Shown one piece after another: positions 12,118 through 25,066 of a DNA stretch of 64,000 bases. A program made the position numbers and the translations under genes. Each line of letters starts with the position of its first letter. Within the stretch, counting starts at the first letter, position 1. Origin of the DNA: Triplophysa rosa. Taxonomy: Eukaryota; Chordata; Actinopteri; Cypriniformes; Nemacheilidae. The notes below the pieces were generated by a model that saw nothing but the letters and a program-made list of their open reading frames with translations, did no database searches and was not told the origin of the DNA. Location of the stretch: positions 11,626,936 through 11,690,935 of the forward strand of contig NC_079892.1 of assembly GCF_024868665.1 (NCBI RefSeq), in the 5' to 3' direction.

Positions 12118-14102
12118 GAATTTTGCCATTAGGTTGGTGGAGTGCATTCTGGGATTATCTTTGAAGGGTGAAGCTACCTCAGAATGAGGTATCTTATAAA
12201 ACAGCACAGGATCTATATTTGCCTCATTTTCCATCACAGCATATTAAGACAAATGCACAAATGTTTCTCTCCTCAGGCACTGCGACGACCCCTCCGTTCA
12301 TGTCACATCTCGCTCACTTATAAATACAGAAGACACTGAGAAGCACTTTCAGCTATTACACACTCACTGATCTAACAGCACGCTGACATGAAAACCAATG
12401 CCTCTCTCTCATGCATACTGCATCTATCTGGATGGTTTCCTCAGTATTTATGCTTGTCAAACTTGCATGCTCAAAAGAAAATGGTTAGACAACGCTGACA
12501 ACGTGATGTCCAATTACAGGCGTACAAGAAACAGATGCATCGTATTCCAATTACACAGACAGGTGAGAGGGGTTTACATAAGGGAGATGACTTAAGCAAG
12601 CTTGTAACCGTGATGTCAGCAAGTATTCAGAGTCAAAGGCAAAAAATATATATATTCATGAGAACAGAATGACTCACTGATGCAGATATTACAAAAAAAC
12701 TAATACAGCATTTTTTTCCTTTTGCATATTTGAACTTAATTTAGAAGCAGTTCTAAAGAATCTCAATAGAATTTATGTTGGGACTTCAACATAATACAAA
12801 ACTAAATATTTAAGAACACACACTTCTCAATAGGGTTAATATGATCACCAATAGATAAAATGCTCTGCATGACATCAAAGAAATCTTTTTATCTTTGAAT
12901 CTTTAAAACTCCTATAGCTCACACTATAGTTTACCTCAAGGACAGCTACATACAGTATTATATAAGTATGTTAATGCTGATGTGAGTGCCTTGCATTGCA
13001 GCACATTTAAATATCCACTGAAGTGTTTTGATATGTGCAGCTCTGTTTGATGCACTGTAATTCCCACTAAAGGAGAAAATTAGGCTGGGTCTTATTTCGT
13101 GACCCCGTCCTTAAAAAATAGCCAGTAGCTGGGGTGGACAATACATTCTCTAGATTTCTGAGAGCTTTTGATTGGTCAGAAAATCTGATTAGAAGCTAAA
13201 GTGCAGAATGGTGTTGCAGAATAGTTGATCCGCTTTGGTGGAAGAGACTGTACGTTTTAAATGCTTTGCTAAATTTGGTCAATGTTTTGGATCGCAATAG
13301 TTATATCCTTAAGGCTAACATGTTCATACTAAAAGCCAAAAAACTTCCAGTTTGAGTTCATGGGGACTTTAAATTTGTAGTCTTGCATTTCTCTGAACGT
13401 AGGGGGCTATAGAGTAACCCTTTAACCTGTTTTAGTTGTGTAATTATTATTAAAGTAATTCAAGTAAAAGTTTAACTAACATTCACTGACTTGCTAATGA
13501 TTCTTTTTAGACGGTTACAACATTAGTCGACCTGAAAACAAAAACTGCCTAATTGTTTTAATATTAATTGTGTATGTCATCTGTCGAGATGTGGAAAATG
13601 TTAGTGGGTCTGGAATTCAGTGTTGTATTTGAAATCAGTGTTGTTGTGATTGTTTCAAAACAACGAAAATCAAAATATTTAAATAACAATATTAATATGA
13701 ACAACAGCGCTTTCTGGTAGCAATGATGAGAATTCATCTTGTGTTTGCAGTTCGCAAGCTTACGCCTGATAGCACACATAAATCTGGAAGACGACTATTT
13801 GATGTCTGCATTTACATCTTCAAGACGTATTTTTTTATTGTTCGCTTATCTGCAATACGTCTCTGAGATGTCTCCTTTAGACGTCATATAGACATCCAGA
13901 ACAAGTCTATAAGATGTTTATAAATATATATTAGAATGTGTGTAAGCTTTTCAAGATGTTTTTACACAGCAGATGTTTTCTAGATCTTTAGCAGACATCT
14001 TACAGATGTACCTGTGCTATCTGAAATGTAGCTAGAAACGTTAGCATACGCATTTAACAGCATTGTTCTTATACAATAAGATTAAACAATATCCAACAGT
14101 TT
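12118..14102. other. Gene-free stretch
   Basis: No coding exon recognised on either strand; short ORFs here lack domain similarity and splice context. The part around 13790-14040 contains several agacgt/acgtct motifs of low complexity. Confidence 0.5.
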
Positions 14103-14647
14103 TTAAAGGGGTCATATGGCGCGAATACGTGTTTTTCTGTGTCTTTGGTGTGTTATAAGTTGCCCATGAATGTATTAGACACGTACAATTGCAAAAATGA
14201 AAGTGTCAGAGCAAAAGATGCATTCTATCTAAAAGCGAATGCTCACCCAGACCTGCCTGAAACGCCTCGAGTAACCACACCCCCACAAATCTACGTCAGT
14301 TCGTGGTATGATTTGACTAAGACCGCCCAAATGTATACGCAAGTAAGGTGGGCGTACCTGTCAGTACAATTGCAATATGGTAAGAGGCGTAACATTTCCG
14401 TCACACGCTTGCAGTATTCGACCAATCACTACGATTAACTGGCCAATCATAGCACAACTCGCTTTTCAGAGCCATGAGCTTTGTAAAAAATCAGGGCGTT
14501 TCAGAGAGGCGGGGCACAGAGGAGATACAAACATGCACGGTATGTGAAAAATACCGCGTTTTTGAACCCTAAATCGTGCATACACATTGCATTACATCTA
14601 AAACAAACCATAATATTCATTTTAGCCGTGTCACATGACCCCTTTAA
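14103..14647. repeat. TTAA-bounded MITE, family B, copy 1
   Basis: A 545-bp element with termini TTAAAGGGGTCATATGGC and GTCACATGACCCCTTTAA. A second full copy lies in reverse orientation at 31023-31566 and a left-truncated one at about 36694-36993. The 99-codon plus-strand ORF inside (14139-14438) recurs, in pieces, in the other copies because the element recurs; there is no sign it is a gene. Confidence 0.85.
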
Positions 14648-15952
14648 GCATCAAACACATCATGTTCAACTACAAAAAGTTCAAAGAAAATGACTTAAAA
14701 TAGATTCTACTAAAAGGGAGCACTTATCGCCCGGTCTGGGCACCAAACAGCAGCTTGACCAGCTAAGACCAGCAAACCCTCGAGGCAGTTTTAAGCTCAG
14801 TTTTTCAATACAGAAATGCCACAGAAAGGGCACAGAAATGCAGAAATTCCTCAAGGCCAGATAAGCACTCCCCACAGTAAAGGTCAACATCTCGAGAGAC
14901 TTCAGGAATACGAAAGACTAATGAGACGGGATTCACACATCAAAGAGACGAACAGCAGCCTCCTCAGCATCTCTGTCTGTCTTACCAAATGTGTTGATGC
15001 AATGCAAAAAAGGCCCACTCAGAGGATAACAGCGCTTTTATCTGTTCTTTAACGCCCACCGTGACGCCCTTCAAAGGCTTACGATAACGTAAGCGAGGAG
15101 GAGACTGGACCCCTTCTGGAACAAGACAAGCAATGTAAACTTGCATTAACCCGGCAGACAATAGCGTGACACTGTGCACTACACTGAACTTGAGGAGTAG
15201 GTCCTCTCCGGTTCTCATCCATTATGCAAAACAACACAGAGGGACTTGAGAGGAACAGATTGCAGCAATTACAGCGCCGGCGAGGTGATATCTTACCTCG
15301 TGTCAAAAACTGGGTCTGTGTACATAGGTAGAAAACAAACCGTCTCCTGTCTCTTGGACAGCGCGTTCGCTTGGCTGTGGGACGCTTTTGTTTGTCCTTG
15401 CTTCTTGTTTCCTTCAGCTGAGCCATCTGCGAGGGACAAACACATTTTGTTTAACGTCACAGCGAAACAGTGTCCTGGTACAGCGAATGTAGGAGACTCT
15501 TTCAGACACCTTTGAAAAGTTAACTTTAGTGTCTGCGTGGAAATTTAATGAAGATTCATTCGGAGATTCTGGAAAGTAGAACATTCTGCTCATGATGCAA
15601 AATCAGATGGACATACTCTAACCTTATTTCTAAACATAAAACCCTGAGACATAAGTTAAAGGACGCACGATCGAGAGCATAGCAAGTGCAAGTTACATTT
15701 ATGTCGAAAGAGATGCCCACGACAATCTCATGGCAATTTGTTTATTTAATTTATGTAAAGCCTGCCAATACTAGAAATAAATACGTACAAGAATAAATAA
15801 ATCAATAAATGCAAAATAATAAACAGACAAAGAAGCTAGAAACATTTATTTAGAAGTTAGGTTTAGGGGCGGAGCTTTATTATACGATGAAATGAAAAAA
15901 AATAAGGAAAAATAATTAACAGACAAACAAAGTAAATATTTTTTATATTATT
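14648..15952. other. Gene-free stretch, less AT-rich, unassigned
   Basis: Overlapping ORFs of 61 to 115 codons occur on both strands (for example 15079-15426 minus and 15246-15515 plus), but none shows a recognisable domain and neither strand is clearly preferred. The balanced base composition at about 14750-15550 could reflect an unannotated non-coding exon or an old repeat. Confidence 0.4.
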
Positions 15953-16245
15953 ATTAGGGTTGTCAAACCATTGATCGCATCCAGAATAAAAGTCTTTGTA
16001 CTGTGTACATTAATTTTGTATTATACAAACATACACATACATGCATATATTTTAAAAATAAATAAACATTTATATGTTTAAATTATTGGTAAATATAACT
16101 AAATACATGTTAATATTTCCTAAATATGTATACATGTAGGTGTATGTTATATGTGTTTATAAAATTAATATGCACAGTACACAGACATATTAGAAACTTT
16201 ATTCTGGATGCGATTAATTGCGATTAATCGTTTGACAGCCCTAAT
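15953..16245. repeat. MITE with long terminal inverted repeats
   Basis: The left terminus (tagggttgtcaaaccattga, followed by tcgcatccagaataaaagt) is the inverted counterpart of the right terminus (actttattctggatgcgatt, ending cgtttgacagcccta). The AT-rich centre has no coding potential. This is a widespread vertebrate-type terminal sequence; the superfamily was not determined. Confidence 0.8.
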
Positions 16246-16424
16246 CATAATATTTGCGTATTATTATAAATCATTTTGTTTTTTATTTATGTATTGTTGT
16301 GTTTTTCCATATTTATTTCAAAAATTATTTTTTCCACTTTAATTTATTTCCACATTTTTGTATTTATGTAAGTTTTTATGTCATCATCTCATTATGTTAT
16401 CATGTTATGTTATTTCCTACATTT

Positions 16425-16565
16425 TAGTGCATAAGGTTTAGGGGTGGGGCTTCATTATTGCCTTTTCTAACGTATTTTCGTATGATTCACATTCTACGAA
16501 TTTACACGGAATTAGCCACCTCATAAAACAGTTAGCCTACAAACTGACGTGAGATCAGACTACAG
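16425..16565. repeat. Fragment of the element at 10.6 kb
   Basis: It shares ggtttaggggtggggctt, gattcacattctacgaattt, agccacctcataaaacag and the end acgtgagatcag with the MITE at 10609-11075. Here there is a single subterminal unit and no tandem amplification. Confidence 0.65.
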
Positions 16566-17946
16566 AAGCGTAAACTTTTATTAGCATTTTCTTCTACTAT
16601 TTTACTGTTTACTACTGGTGATCACGGTTGTTTTAAATAATATGAACACTCTTATGTTATCTGGTTAGTAGTAAAAAAAAGTAAACAAAGCAGATAATTA
16701 ACAATAAAATAAGAATGAATTAAATAAGAGTAAAATTATTACATCACCAGTTGCTTCTGCACCCTGTGCTCAAAAATATAGTGCAAGCTTCAATACTAAT
16801 ATACTTTAGCTCCCCCTACAGACAACACATAAAACTGCTACTGTTCAAATCATGATGTATCTACACAGTAGGCTATACACAAGGTTGAATGTTAAGGTCC
16901 AACACGGTTTTATCAAGGTCATATGTACAGCTGGCGTCTGTAGATATATTACTACATGAATTAGTCGTGGGCCTCAGGGTTTGAATAATTGCTTATATTT
17001 CCACATAAGTTGACCTGTTTATCAACTTCACATTCATGTGTATGCACACCACAGCTGAAGATTAGCTGACAAGCTCAGTCTAGACCCTTAAATTTGAGGC
17101 CATATGCTGAGTTCAGTCCAGGACAGGTTGTCGCCCAGCCAGTAATCTCCACAGTGGGGTGGATTTAAGCAAGCTATTTACTTCTACATCTTAATAGGAC
17201 ACATCGTCTTTAAGACCTAGTAGTTTTCTTAACAAGTCATTCATGCATAAATTGATGTCCCCCCCAGTTTCATCTTGATATGGCACAGCTTGACCCTATG
17301 ATAAGAGAAACAGTTGTCTAAAGACTTGCATTGTACCTACCTAGAAAGACCTATCTAGAAATAATTTTTTTCACAGGCAAATTTAAGTTTAAGAAGAAAT
17401 TGTATATTTTTAAATGACTGTGTAAACCTCACAATTCAGTTCAATTAAACATTCAAATCCATTCAAATCCATCATACATTCTAGGTACCTGGACCACTAA
17501 GTTTAGTTTAGTACTGTGACTATTTTAAAATCAGCACATTTCCCCCCAAAATATCATCAGTGTAAAATAAAGTTTGTACAAAATGTTATAATATCAGTTT
17601 GATCTATTATTACGGTAAATAAAGAAAAAGAATAACATTCAGAAAATGGGAATGATAAAATAATTAAATAAAATAAAATGGTATGGATTCTTGTTGTACC
17701 GTGACAAAATGAAAAGACACATCACAATAAACGTCTGCGTTACAATGAAGCGACTATAAAATAAAATAAAATAAAACACTTTATGGTAAAATAATTTTAC
17801 AGGGTGAATGTGCTTAATTGACATACAATGGCATTTTAAAAGGTCCTAAATAAACATATTTTTTTATTCCTGAGCACGTTCTTTTTTAATTCAACTGTGA
17901 TGGCCAAAAATGTTTTTTTTTTGCGGTTTGCAGTGTAGGCAGCTGA
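16566..17946. other. Gene-free AT-rich stretch
   Basis: No exon seen. The section at 17580-17830 is extremely AT-rich with ataaaat repeats. The right part lies downstream of the minus-strand CARD gene and may include its 3' UTR. Confidence 0.5.
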
Positions 17947-18336
17947 CTAGAATTTGATACACAATCTCTCCGGTTTACCTTGACAGTCCAGGAGGAAGCA
18001 GGTGAGCAGGTGAGGACACACTTCCTCCAGCACAGAGCAGAAAGCGTTAAACCCGCTCGGTCCTTTCTGGGACAGCTGATCCAGAAACAGCTCCGTTCGT
18101 TTCTTGCTGGAGTCCTGGGCCAGTATCTCTTTATATTCCTCAAGAGAAAACACTTCGTCATACACCAGATACGGCAGAACCCTATTGACATCAAGTTCCT
18201 GTAAAATCCTCTCTCTGTGTAGCTTCAAAACCTTGGCAATCCACTTCTTTTTCCTTCTGTTGGCCGGTTTCTTGCCTTTATTCCTTTGTCTTGTGTTTTT
18301 CTTCATGAACCATTTCTTAGAGCCACTTCCAAACAT
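17947..18336 (-). CDS. CARD-domain protein, small, basic N-terminus
   Basis: The ORF from ATG at 18336 to TAG at 17947 gives 129 residues. Residues 1-36 are strongly basic (clusters such as NRRKKKWIAK), as in a nuclear or nucleic-acid-binding tail. The rest fits a caspase recruitment domain: a basic first helix (KLHRERILQEL), then VLPYLVYDEVFSLEEYKEIL, then the typical LFLDQLSQKGPSGFNAFC and LEEV segment and a hydrophobic last helix. The pattern is closest by eye to initiator-caspase or CRADD-type CARDs; no caspase or other domain follows before the stop. CARDs mediate homotypic assembly in apoptosis and inflammatory signalling. An AG (acattcag) lies just before the ATG, and the frame stays open upstream to 18357 or beyond, so this may be the last exon of a spliced gene. 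The paralogue is not recognised. Confidence 0.72.
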   Translation of the reverse strand: MFGSGSKKWFMKKNTRQRNKGKKPANRRKKKWIAKVLKLHRERILQELDVNRVLPYLVYDEVFSLEEYKEILAQDSSKKRTELFLDQLSQKGPSGFNAFCSVLEEVCPHLLTCFLLDCQGKPERLCIKF

Positions 18337-20059
18337 CTTCACACTGAATGTTCCCACTGCGACGTTTTGAATCGTTCTGTTGATTTTGCCCAGAAAAGGA
18401 AAGTGCTTTTTTTTTACAGCTGATAGATGATCATGTTTGTATGTTTTTCAATCATTGGTGCTGCATGTGTTGTGACACACAAAGTGTCTGAGTGCAGGAC
18501 AATATGGACAGGATCAAAATACGTGCTAGGTACTTACAGACAGTAATAGGATTAGCTTTGTGAGACCACGGTTAGGTCATTCTGTCTCTACTTCTGCAGA
18601 TTGATTACTTTGAATATGGTTTTGATTTTTGCTTTTTTTGTCACTGGGGAAAATTATCATTTGAAAACTTGTTCGGTTTAATATTGCATTATTTTATTAT
18701 ATGATATATGATTTTATATTTGTATAATTTTTTTTGGCATGTATCAAATTTAAATGTGTATTAGATTTTACAATATTGACCAAAAATTATATTTGGAAAT
18801 AATGAACAAATTGAACCATTAAAATGCAGGAAATTGCCACTCAATGGCTTTCTTTATGATTTTATAGAAATCGTAGTAGTTGTCTCCTCCAGCAGAGGGC
18901 AGCACAGCTTCATTCGTCACAGGTTTCTGCCAAGCTTGTCCTTGAAACGGTAAAAACGAGACAAAAACTGGGCATGGAGGATGTCATAAGGACTATCTCA
19001 ACAGATTTGTAGGTTTTTATAGATGTTTATAGAGGTTTCATAAGGCTAATTCACAATGATCCAACAAATGCCAACAAACACCGTCAATTCATTCAACAGC
19101 CAACATTATATTTCATTTTCTTATTATTCTTAGTATTTTTTTATTATGTAGGTCTACTTATTTATTCTATTCCATTTATTAGCCTACTGTCGTTTAATCT
19201 CACGTTGAGTGTTATATTTGTATTGTCTACAAAAATATATTCTCCAATGTCCGTACAATGGGCTCTAGCATGCGTCACTTCCGCGTTTCACGGTCAGAAC
19301 CCTAGGCAGTTTCCGGTTGGGGAGACTTAAAATTTAGTATATTATTATTAATTTATATCGGTGTTTTATTGTATAATAATTGTTTTAAATAAACAATTAG
19401 TTGAATGTGTCATGTAACTTTGTTGCACGTTTAGACAAGTAAAGGTTCTTGGTAACCCAAAATAATACTGGCTAGACATACTTTTAACTTGCTAGCCAAA
19501 TCATTTACTTATTATTTCTTTAGCTTGCTATCAGAAATGATCTACAGGGACTTTGCAGATGTGTAACAGTACCAGAAGTTAAGTTTGGTTCACAAAAGTG
19601 TGCATGCGCAGTAACGTTTGTTTATGTTGTTCCTTTGAAACTGTCTGAATCTAGTGAGTCTATCGAATATTTAATCTGTTTCTAGACTAAATGCAACCAG
19701 TATTCAATAAATATTCTGCATTTACATTTATCGGCATTGAGCACACGTGCAGTATTATCATTTATTTTAATGTATTTTAATGTAAGTTTAATGTGTTTAC
19801 CCACATGCTTTTATCCGTCTTCTTATAACTTGCCGTGACAAGTACTGATAGTCTAAACCATGATGTTATGGGTTAAGCATCAATCAACTGCTTGTCATTG
19901 AATCAGCAATTCGCATTAAATGAGTCTGCAGAACAGTTCTGCTGGCGGCATTACTCAGTTACCTTAGTGGTTAAAAAATATTATTAACAATTACAATAAT
20001 GCTCCTGAGAACAGGAAGAAAAGATTCATTACAGTAAACCATTAACGCTGTTGTTTGAA
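18337..20059. other. Mostly gene-free stretch upstream of the CARD gene
   Basis: No protein exon was identified. A strong minus-strand donor (gtaagtacc, about 18531-18539) could end an upstream non-coding exon of the CARD gene, but this is not proven. The promoter candidate at 19260-19620 lies within it. Confidence 0.4.
19260..19620. promoter_or_regulatory. Candidate promoter with ETS and NRF1-like sites
   Basis: Two ETS-type cores (cacttccgcg at 19276-19285 and ttccgg at 19311-19316), an overlapping CRE-like tgcgtcac, and an NRF1-like tgcatgcgca at 19601-19610 lie in an otherwise AT-rich block. This combination is typical of TATA-less vertebrate promoters. The nearest gene with compatible orientation is the CARD gene on the minus strand. 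The assignment is an inference. Confidence 0.35.
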
Positions 20060-20352
20060 GGGATTATCGGGGGAATTTCGCAAAGATTCAACTTCTGCCC
20101 TATAGCCACTTCTACAGGACCATCATTTATTCTTTCTACTCTACGCAAAAGAAAGAAAGAATATATTTTGAGAAATGTCTCAGAGGTTTTGTGTCCATAC
20201 AATGGAAGTCAATGGGGGCCTATGTTTTTTGGTCCCCAACATTCTTCAAAGTATCTTCTTTTGTGTTCTGCAGAAGAATAAAGTCATACAGGTTCGGAAT
20301 GACATGAGGGTCAATAAATGATGACAGAATTTTCATTTTTGGGTGAACGATA
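20060..20352. repeat. Cyprinid fold-back MITE, family A
   Basis: Both internal arms are visible (aaagaatatattttgagaaa and attcttcaaagtatcttctt), and the right end is ttttcatttttgggtgaacg. The left terminus is degraded. Confidence 0.75.
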
Positions 20353-21741
20353 CCAATATCTGTGTGTTTGGTTTTGGTTTTAACAAACTTTTATATAATG
20401 TTTGTGAAATAACACTACCCACATTACACACACTAAATCGATATCTGATATCTGTTTTGGACATTTTCTGAGACGTCACAGCAACTCTTTGATAACTTGT
20501 TATCTAATATTTCAGCTTGTTCTGGTGTTGATCAAGAGTCCCTCCCTTTATACACACCTTGTGTTGTTGCGTTGACTCATATACTGTATCTACTATATTG
20601 CCTCACGCTTAGATCTGTGATACTGTGACACATTGCAGTGTGGCAATACCAGAAATACAAACCCGATTCCAAAAAAGTTGGGACACTGTACAAATTGTGA
20701 ATAAAGTAGGAATGCAATAATTTACAAATCTCATAAACTTATATTTTATTCACAATAGAATATAGATAACATATCAAATGTTGAAAGTGAGACATTTTGA
20801 AATGTCATGCCAAATATTGGCTCATTTTGGATTTCATGAGAGCTACACATTCCAAAAAAGTTGGGACAGGTAGCAATAAGAGGCCGGAAAAGTTAAATGT
20901 ACATATAAGGAACAGCTGGAGGACCAATTTGCAACTTATTAGGTCAATTGGCAACATGATTGGGTATAAAAAGAGCCTCTCAGAGTGGCAGTGTCTCTCA
21001 GAAGTCAAGATGGGCAGAGGATCACCAATTCCCCCAATGCTGCGGCGAAAAATAGTGGAGCAATATCAGAAAGGAGTTTCTCAGAGAAAAATTGCAAAGA
21101 GTTTGAAGTTATCATCATCTACAGTGCATAATATCATCCAAAGATTCAGAGAATCTGGAACAATCTCTGTGCGTAAGGGTCAAGGCCGGAAAACCATACT
21201 GGATGCCCGTGATCTTCGGGCCCTTAGACGGCACTGCATCACATACAGGAATGCTACTGTAATGGAAATCACAACATGGGCTCAGGAATACTTCCAGAAA
21301 ACATTGTCGGTGAACACAATCCACCGTGCCATTCGCCGTTGCCGGCTAAAACTCTATAGGTCAAAAAAGAAGCCATATCTAAACATGATCCAGAAGCGCA
21401 GGCGTTTTCTCTGGGCCAAGGCTCATTTAAAATGGACTGTGGCAAAGTGGAAAACTGTTCTGTGGTCAGACGAATCAAAATTTGAAGTTCTTTTTGGAAA
21501 ACTGGGACGCCATGTCATCCGGACTAAAGAGGACAAGGACAACCCAAGTTGTTATCAGCGCTCAGTTCAGAAGCCTGCATCTCTGATGGTATGGGGTTGC
21601 ATGAGTGCGTGTGGCATGGGCAGCTTACACATCTGGAAAGGCACCATCAATGCTGAAAGGTATATCCAAGTTCTAGAACAACATATGCTCCCATCCAGAC
21701 GTCGTCTCTTTCAGGGAAGACCTTGCATTTTCCAACATGAC

Positions 21742-24700
21742 AATCAGAATCAGAATCAGAATCAGAAGAGCTTTATTGCCAAGTGTGCTTGCACACACAA
21801 GGAATTTTCTTTGGTGTTGGAAGCTTCTAGTACAGACATTTAACACAATGACAATACAATATAATACGATTTACAGTCTAAAAGATTCTAAATTGTGCAT
21901 ATATAAAATAAAGACTATTTTACAGAAAATGGGGGATAATAACATATAAGAGACATTGTACCGGGTAGTATATAGTAGAATAAACATATTAACAGATTGT
22001 ATGTACACTTGTGCAAATGGATAATTTAGTAAGTAGAGGTAGTGTTATATACATGTATACATAAGATGTAGATATAATAAGGCACAGTAGTGCACACTAT
22101 AGGAGTAGTGGAAGTGGAATATTGCTCTTAAGGAGCAGTTATCTGTTTAGGAGGGAGATTGCCTGGGGGAAGAAGCTGCTTCTGTGTCTGGAAGTCCTGG
22201 TGTTTGGTGCTCTAAAGCGCCGGCCAGAGGGCAGCAGATCAAAGAGTTTGTGTGCTGGGTGTGTGGAGTCAATGATGATTTTTCTTGCCCTGTTTTTCAC
22301 TCTGGAATCGTACAGGTCCTGAAGTGTGGGCAGAGGAGCACCAATAATTTTCTCAGCACTACGAACTGTCCGTTGTAGTCTTCGTAGGTCTGATTTGGTG
22401 GCCGAGCCATACCAAACAGTAATTGAAGTGCACAGAACAGATTCGATGACCACTGAGTAGAACTGGGTCAGTAGCTCCTGTGGTAGGTTGAACTTCCTCA
22501 ATTGACGGAGGAAGTATAACCTCTGCTGGGCCTTCTTTACAATGGAGTCTATGTGGGACTCCCACTTCAGGTCCTGAGAGATGGTGGAGCCCAGGAACCT
22601 GAATGACTCCACAGTATCCACAGTGCTGTCCAGGATGGTGAGGGGAGGAAGTGATGGAGGGTTCCTTCTGAAATCCACTATCATCTCCACTGTCTTGAAT
22701 GCATTCAGCTCTAGGTTGTTTTGACTACACCAGGCAGCCAGCTGAGCAACCTCCTTTCTGTAGGCAGATTCATCACCGTCTTGAATAAGGCCAATGACTG
22801 TGGTGTCATCTGCAAACTTCAGGAGTTTGACAGAAGGGTCTGTAGAGGTGCATTCGTTTGTGTAGAGTGAATATAGCAGTGGAGAAAGAACACATCCTTG
22901 AGGAGCTCCGGTGCTGATGGTACATGTGCTGGATTTAAATTTTCCCAACCTCACTAGCTGCTGCCTGTTCGACAGGAAGTTAATAATCCACTGACAGGTA
23001 GAGGTTGGCACAGAGAGCTGGGTAAGCTTGGGCAGGAGGAGGTCTGGGATTATGGTGTTGAAGGCCGAGCTGAAGTCTACAAACAGGATCCTGACGTAAG
23101 TCCCTGGTCTGTCTAGGTGTTGTAGGATGTAATGCAGTCCCATGTTTACTGCATCGTCCACAGACCTGTTTGCTCGGTAAGCAAACTGGAGGGGATCAAG
23201 AAGTGGTCTGGTGATGTCCTTCAGGTGGGCCAGTACAAGTCTCTCAAATGACTTCATGACCACAGATGTTAAAGCAACAGGCCTGTAGTCATTAAGTCCA
23301 GATATTTTGGGTTTCTTCTGTACAGGGATGATGGTGGAGCGTTTGAAGCATGAAGGGACTTCACACTGCTCCAAAGATCTGTTAAAAATATTAGTGAAGA
23401 TGGGCGACAGCTGCTCCGCACAGACTTTCAGGCAGGAGGGTGAGACATTGTCTGGGCCTGGTGCTTTTCTGATCTTTTGTTTGCGGAAAAGCTGGCAAAC
23501 ATCCTCTTCGCAGATCTTAAGTGCAGGTTGAATGTCAAGAGGAGGTGTTAATGGTATAGCAGAGATAGGGTCAGGGCGGGTGTGAAGGGTGAGACTCTGC
23601 ATTTCAAAACGACAATAGAAGTCGTTCAGGTCGTCAGCCAGTCGTTGATTACCCATAGACTGAGGTGATGATGGCTTGTAGTTGGTAATGTCTTTCAGGC
23701 CTTTCCACACTGATGCAGGGTCGTTGGTTGAAAACTGGTTCTTCAGCTTTTCAGAGTAGCTTCTCTTAGCTGCTCTTATCTCCTTTGTCAGTGTGTTTTT
23801 GGCCTGATTATACAAGACTTTGTCCCCACTTCTGTAAGCATCTTCTTTGGCCTGACGAAGCTGTCTCAGTTTCATTGTAAACCATGGTTTGTCATTGTTG
23901 TATGTTAAGCGAGTCCTGGTGGGAATACACATGTCCTCACAGAAGCTGATGTAGGATGTCACTGTGTCAGTTAACTCATCCAGATCAGTGGCTGCAGCTT
24001 CAAAGACACTCCAATCCGTGCAGTCGAAACAGGCTTGTAAGGCCCGCTCTGTTTCGCTGCTCCATCTCTTTGCTGTTCTTGCTACAGGCTTGGCAGATTT
24101 AAGCTTCTGTCTGTAGGTCGGAAGAAGATGAACCAGGCAATGATCAGAGAGACCCAGAGCTGCTCTGGGAACAGAGTGGTATGCATCCCGTATTGTGGTG
24201 TAACAGTGATCCAGAATGTTGCTGTCTCTGGTGGGGCATGTGATATGCTGCCTGTATTTTGGCAGCTCACGGGAGAGGTTTGCTCTGTTAAAGTCCCCAA
24301 TAATAATAATAAGAGAATCCGGGTGTTGCTGCTCCGTGTCAGTGATGTAATCCGCCAGCTGTTGCAGCGCCGCGCTCGCACAAGCATGTGGAGGAATGTA
24401 AACATTCACGAGAATAAAGAGGAAAACTCGCGTGGCGAATAAAAAGGTTTGCAGTTGATAGAGAACGCTTCTAAGTACGAAAAGCACATCTTCTTCAGTG
24501 TTGTTATATCTCTGCACCAACCTTCGTTTATATAAAAACATAATCCACCACCACGTGTCTTCCCTGTTGACTCGGCAATGCGATCCGCTCTGAACAGCTG
24601 AAAACCCGGCAGATGTAACGCGCTGTCCGGTATGGTGTCATTGAGCCATGTTTCTGTGAAACACAGCGCAGCGGAGTTGGAAAAATCTTTGTTTGTCCTG

Positions 24701-25066
24701 GTGAGTAAGAGTATTTCGTCCGTTTTGTTGGTAAGGGAGCGGACATTCGCCAGGTGTATACTCGGCAGCGGGGTCCTAAATCCGCGTCGTCGGAGTCTGA
24801 CGAGCGCACCCGCTCGCTTTCCCCGCTTGCGTCTTTTAGAGCGTTTGTACAGAGCTGCCGCTCCTCCGAGTAAAATGTCCAGTAAGACGTCTGAATTTTC
24901 AAAATTAGGGAAAAGATTGATAGAAGGGCATTGCTTAATGTTAAGCAATTCGTCCCTGGTAAAAGTGATTAAAGAAGAGTAGCTTAAAACAGGAAAAACG
25001 AACAAAAAAGACATAAGTACTAGAGCACTCCAAACCGAGGCAGCCATCCGCGGCGCCATCTTAATG
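21742..25066 (-). mobile_element. L2-type non-LTR retrotransposon, apparently full length
   Basis: It is inserted in reverse orientation in the Tc1 transposase. The 5' end (minus strand, near 25066) is aagatggcgccgcggatggc. The 3' end is aataaagctcttctgattct followed by (TTCTGA)n at 21742-21768, typical of fish L2-like elements whose tails are short tandem repeats. The flank shows at most a 3-4 bp repeat (aat) at the junctions. The element carries one EN-RT reading frame, described separately. Confidence 0.9.
22139..25059 (-). pseudogene. LINE endonuclease-reverse transcriptase ORF with one frameshift
   Basis: The frame starts at ATG 25059 (MAPRMAASVW) and reads through the start of an APE-type endonuclease (LANVRSLTNKTDEI, FTETWLND, GGGLCFYINEGWC) until it shifts near 24410-24422. 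The continuing frame (open to 22139) holds the rest of the endonuclease (IIIIGDFNRANL and the GLSDHCLV catalytic His region) and a reverse transcriptase with DYRPVALTSVVMKSFERLV, VDFSSAFNTI, GAPQGCVLSP and the catalytic LLKFADDTTV. Total span is about 970 codons, normal for L2 elements. One small indel in an A/T-rich run separates the frames; otherwise I see no stop in about 2.9 kb. Confidence 0.9.

Noticed and set aside
14139..14438. 99-codon ORF partly shared with an ORF at 31193-31489
   Set aside because: The similarity is that of the repeated family B MITE, not of a gene family; frames are broken differently in each copy.
15079..15426. 115-codon minus-strand ORF, Arg/Cys-rich
   Set aside because: No recognisable domain, overlapping ORFs on the opposite strand, no splice context or other support.
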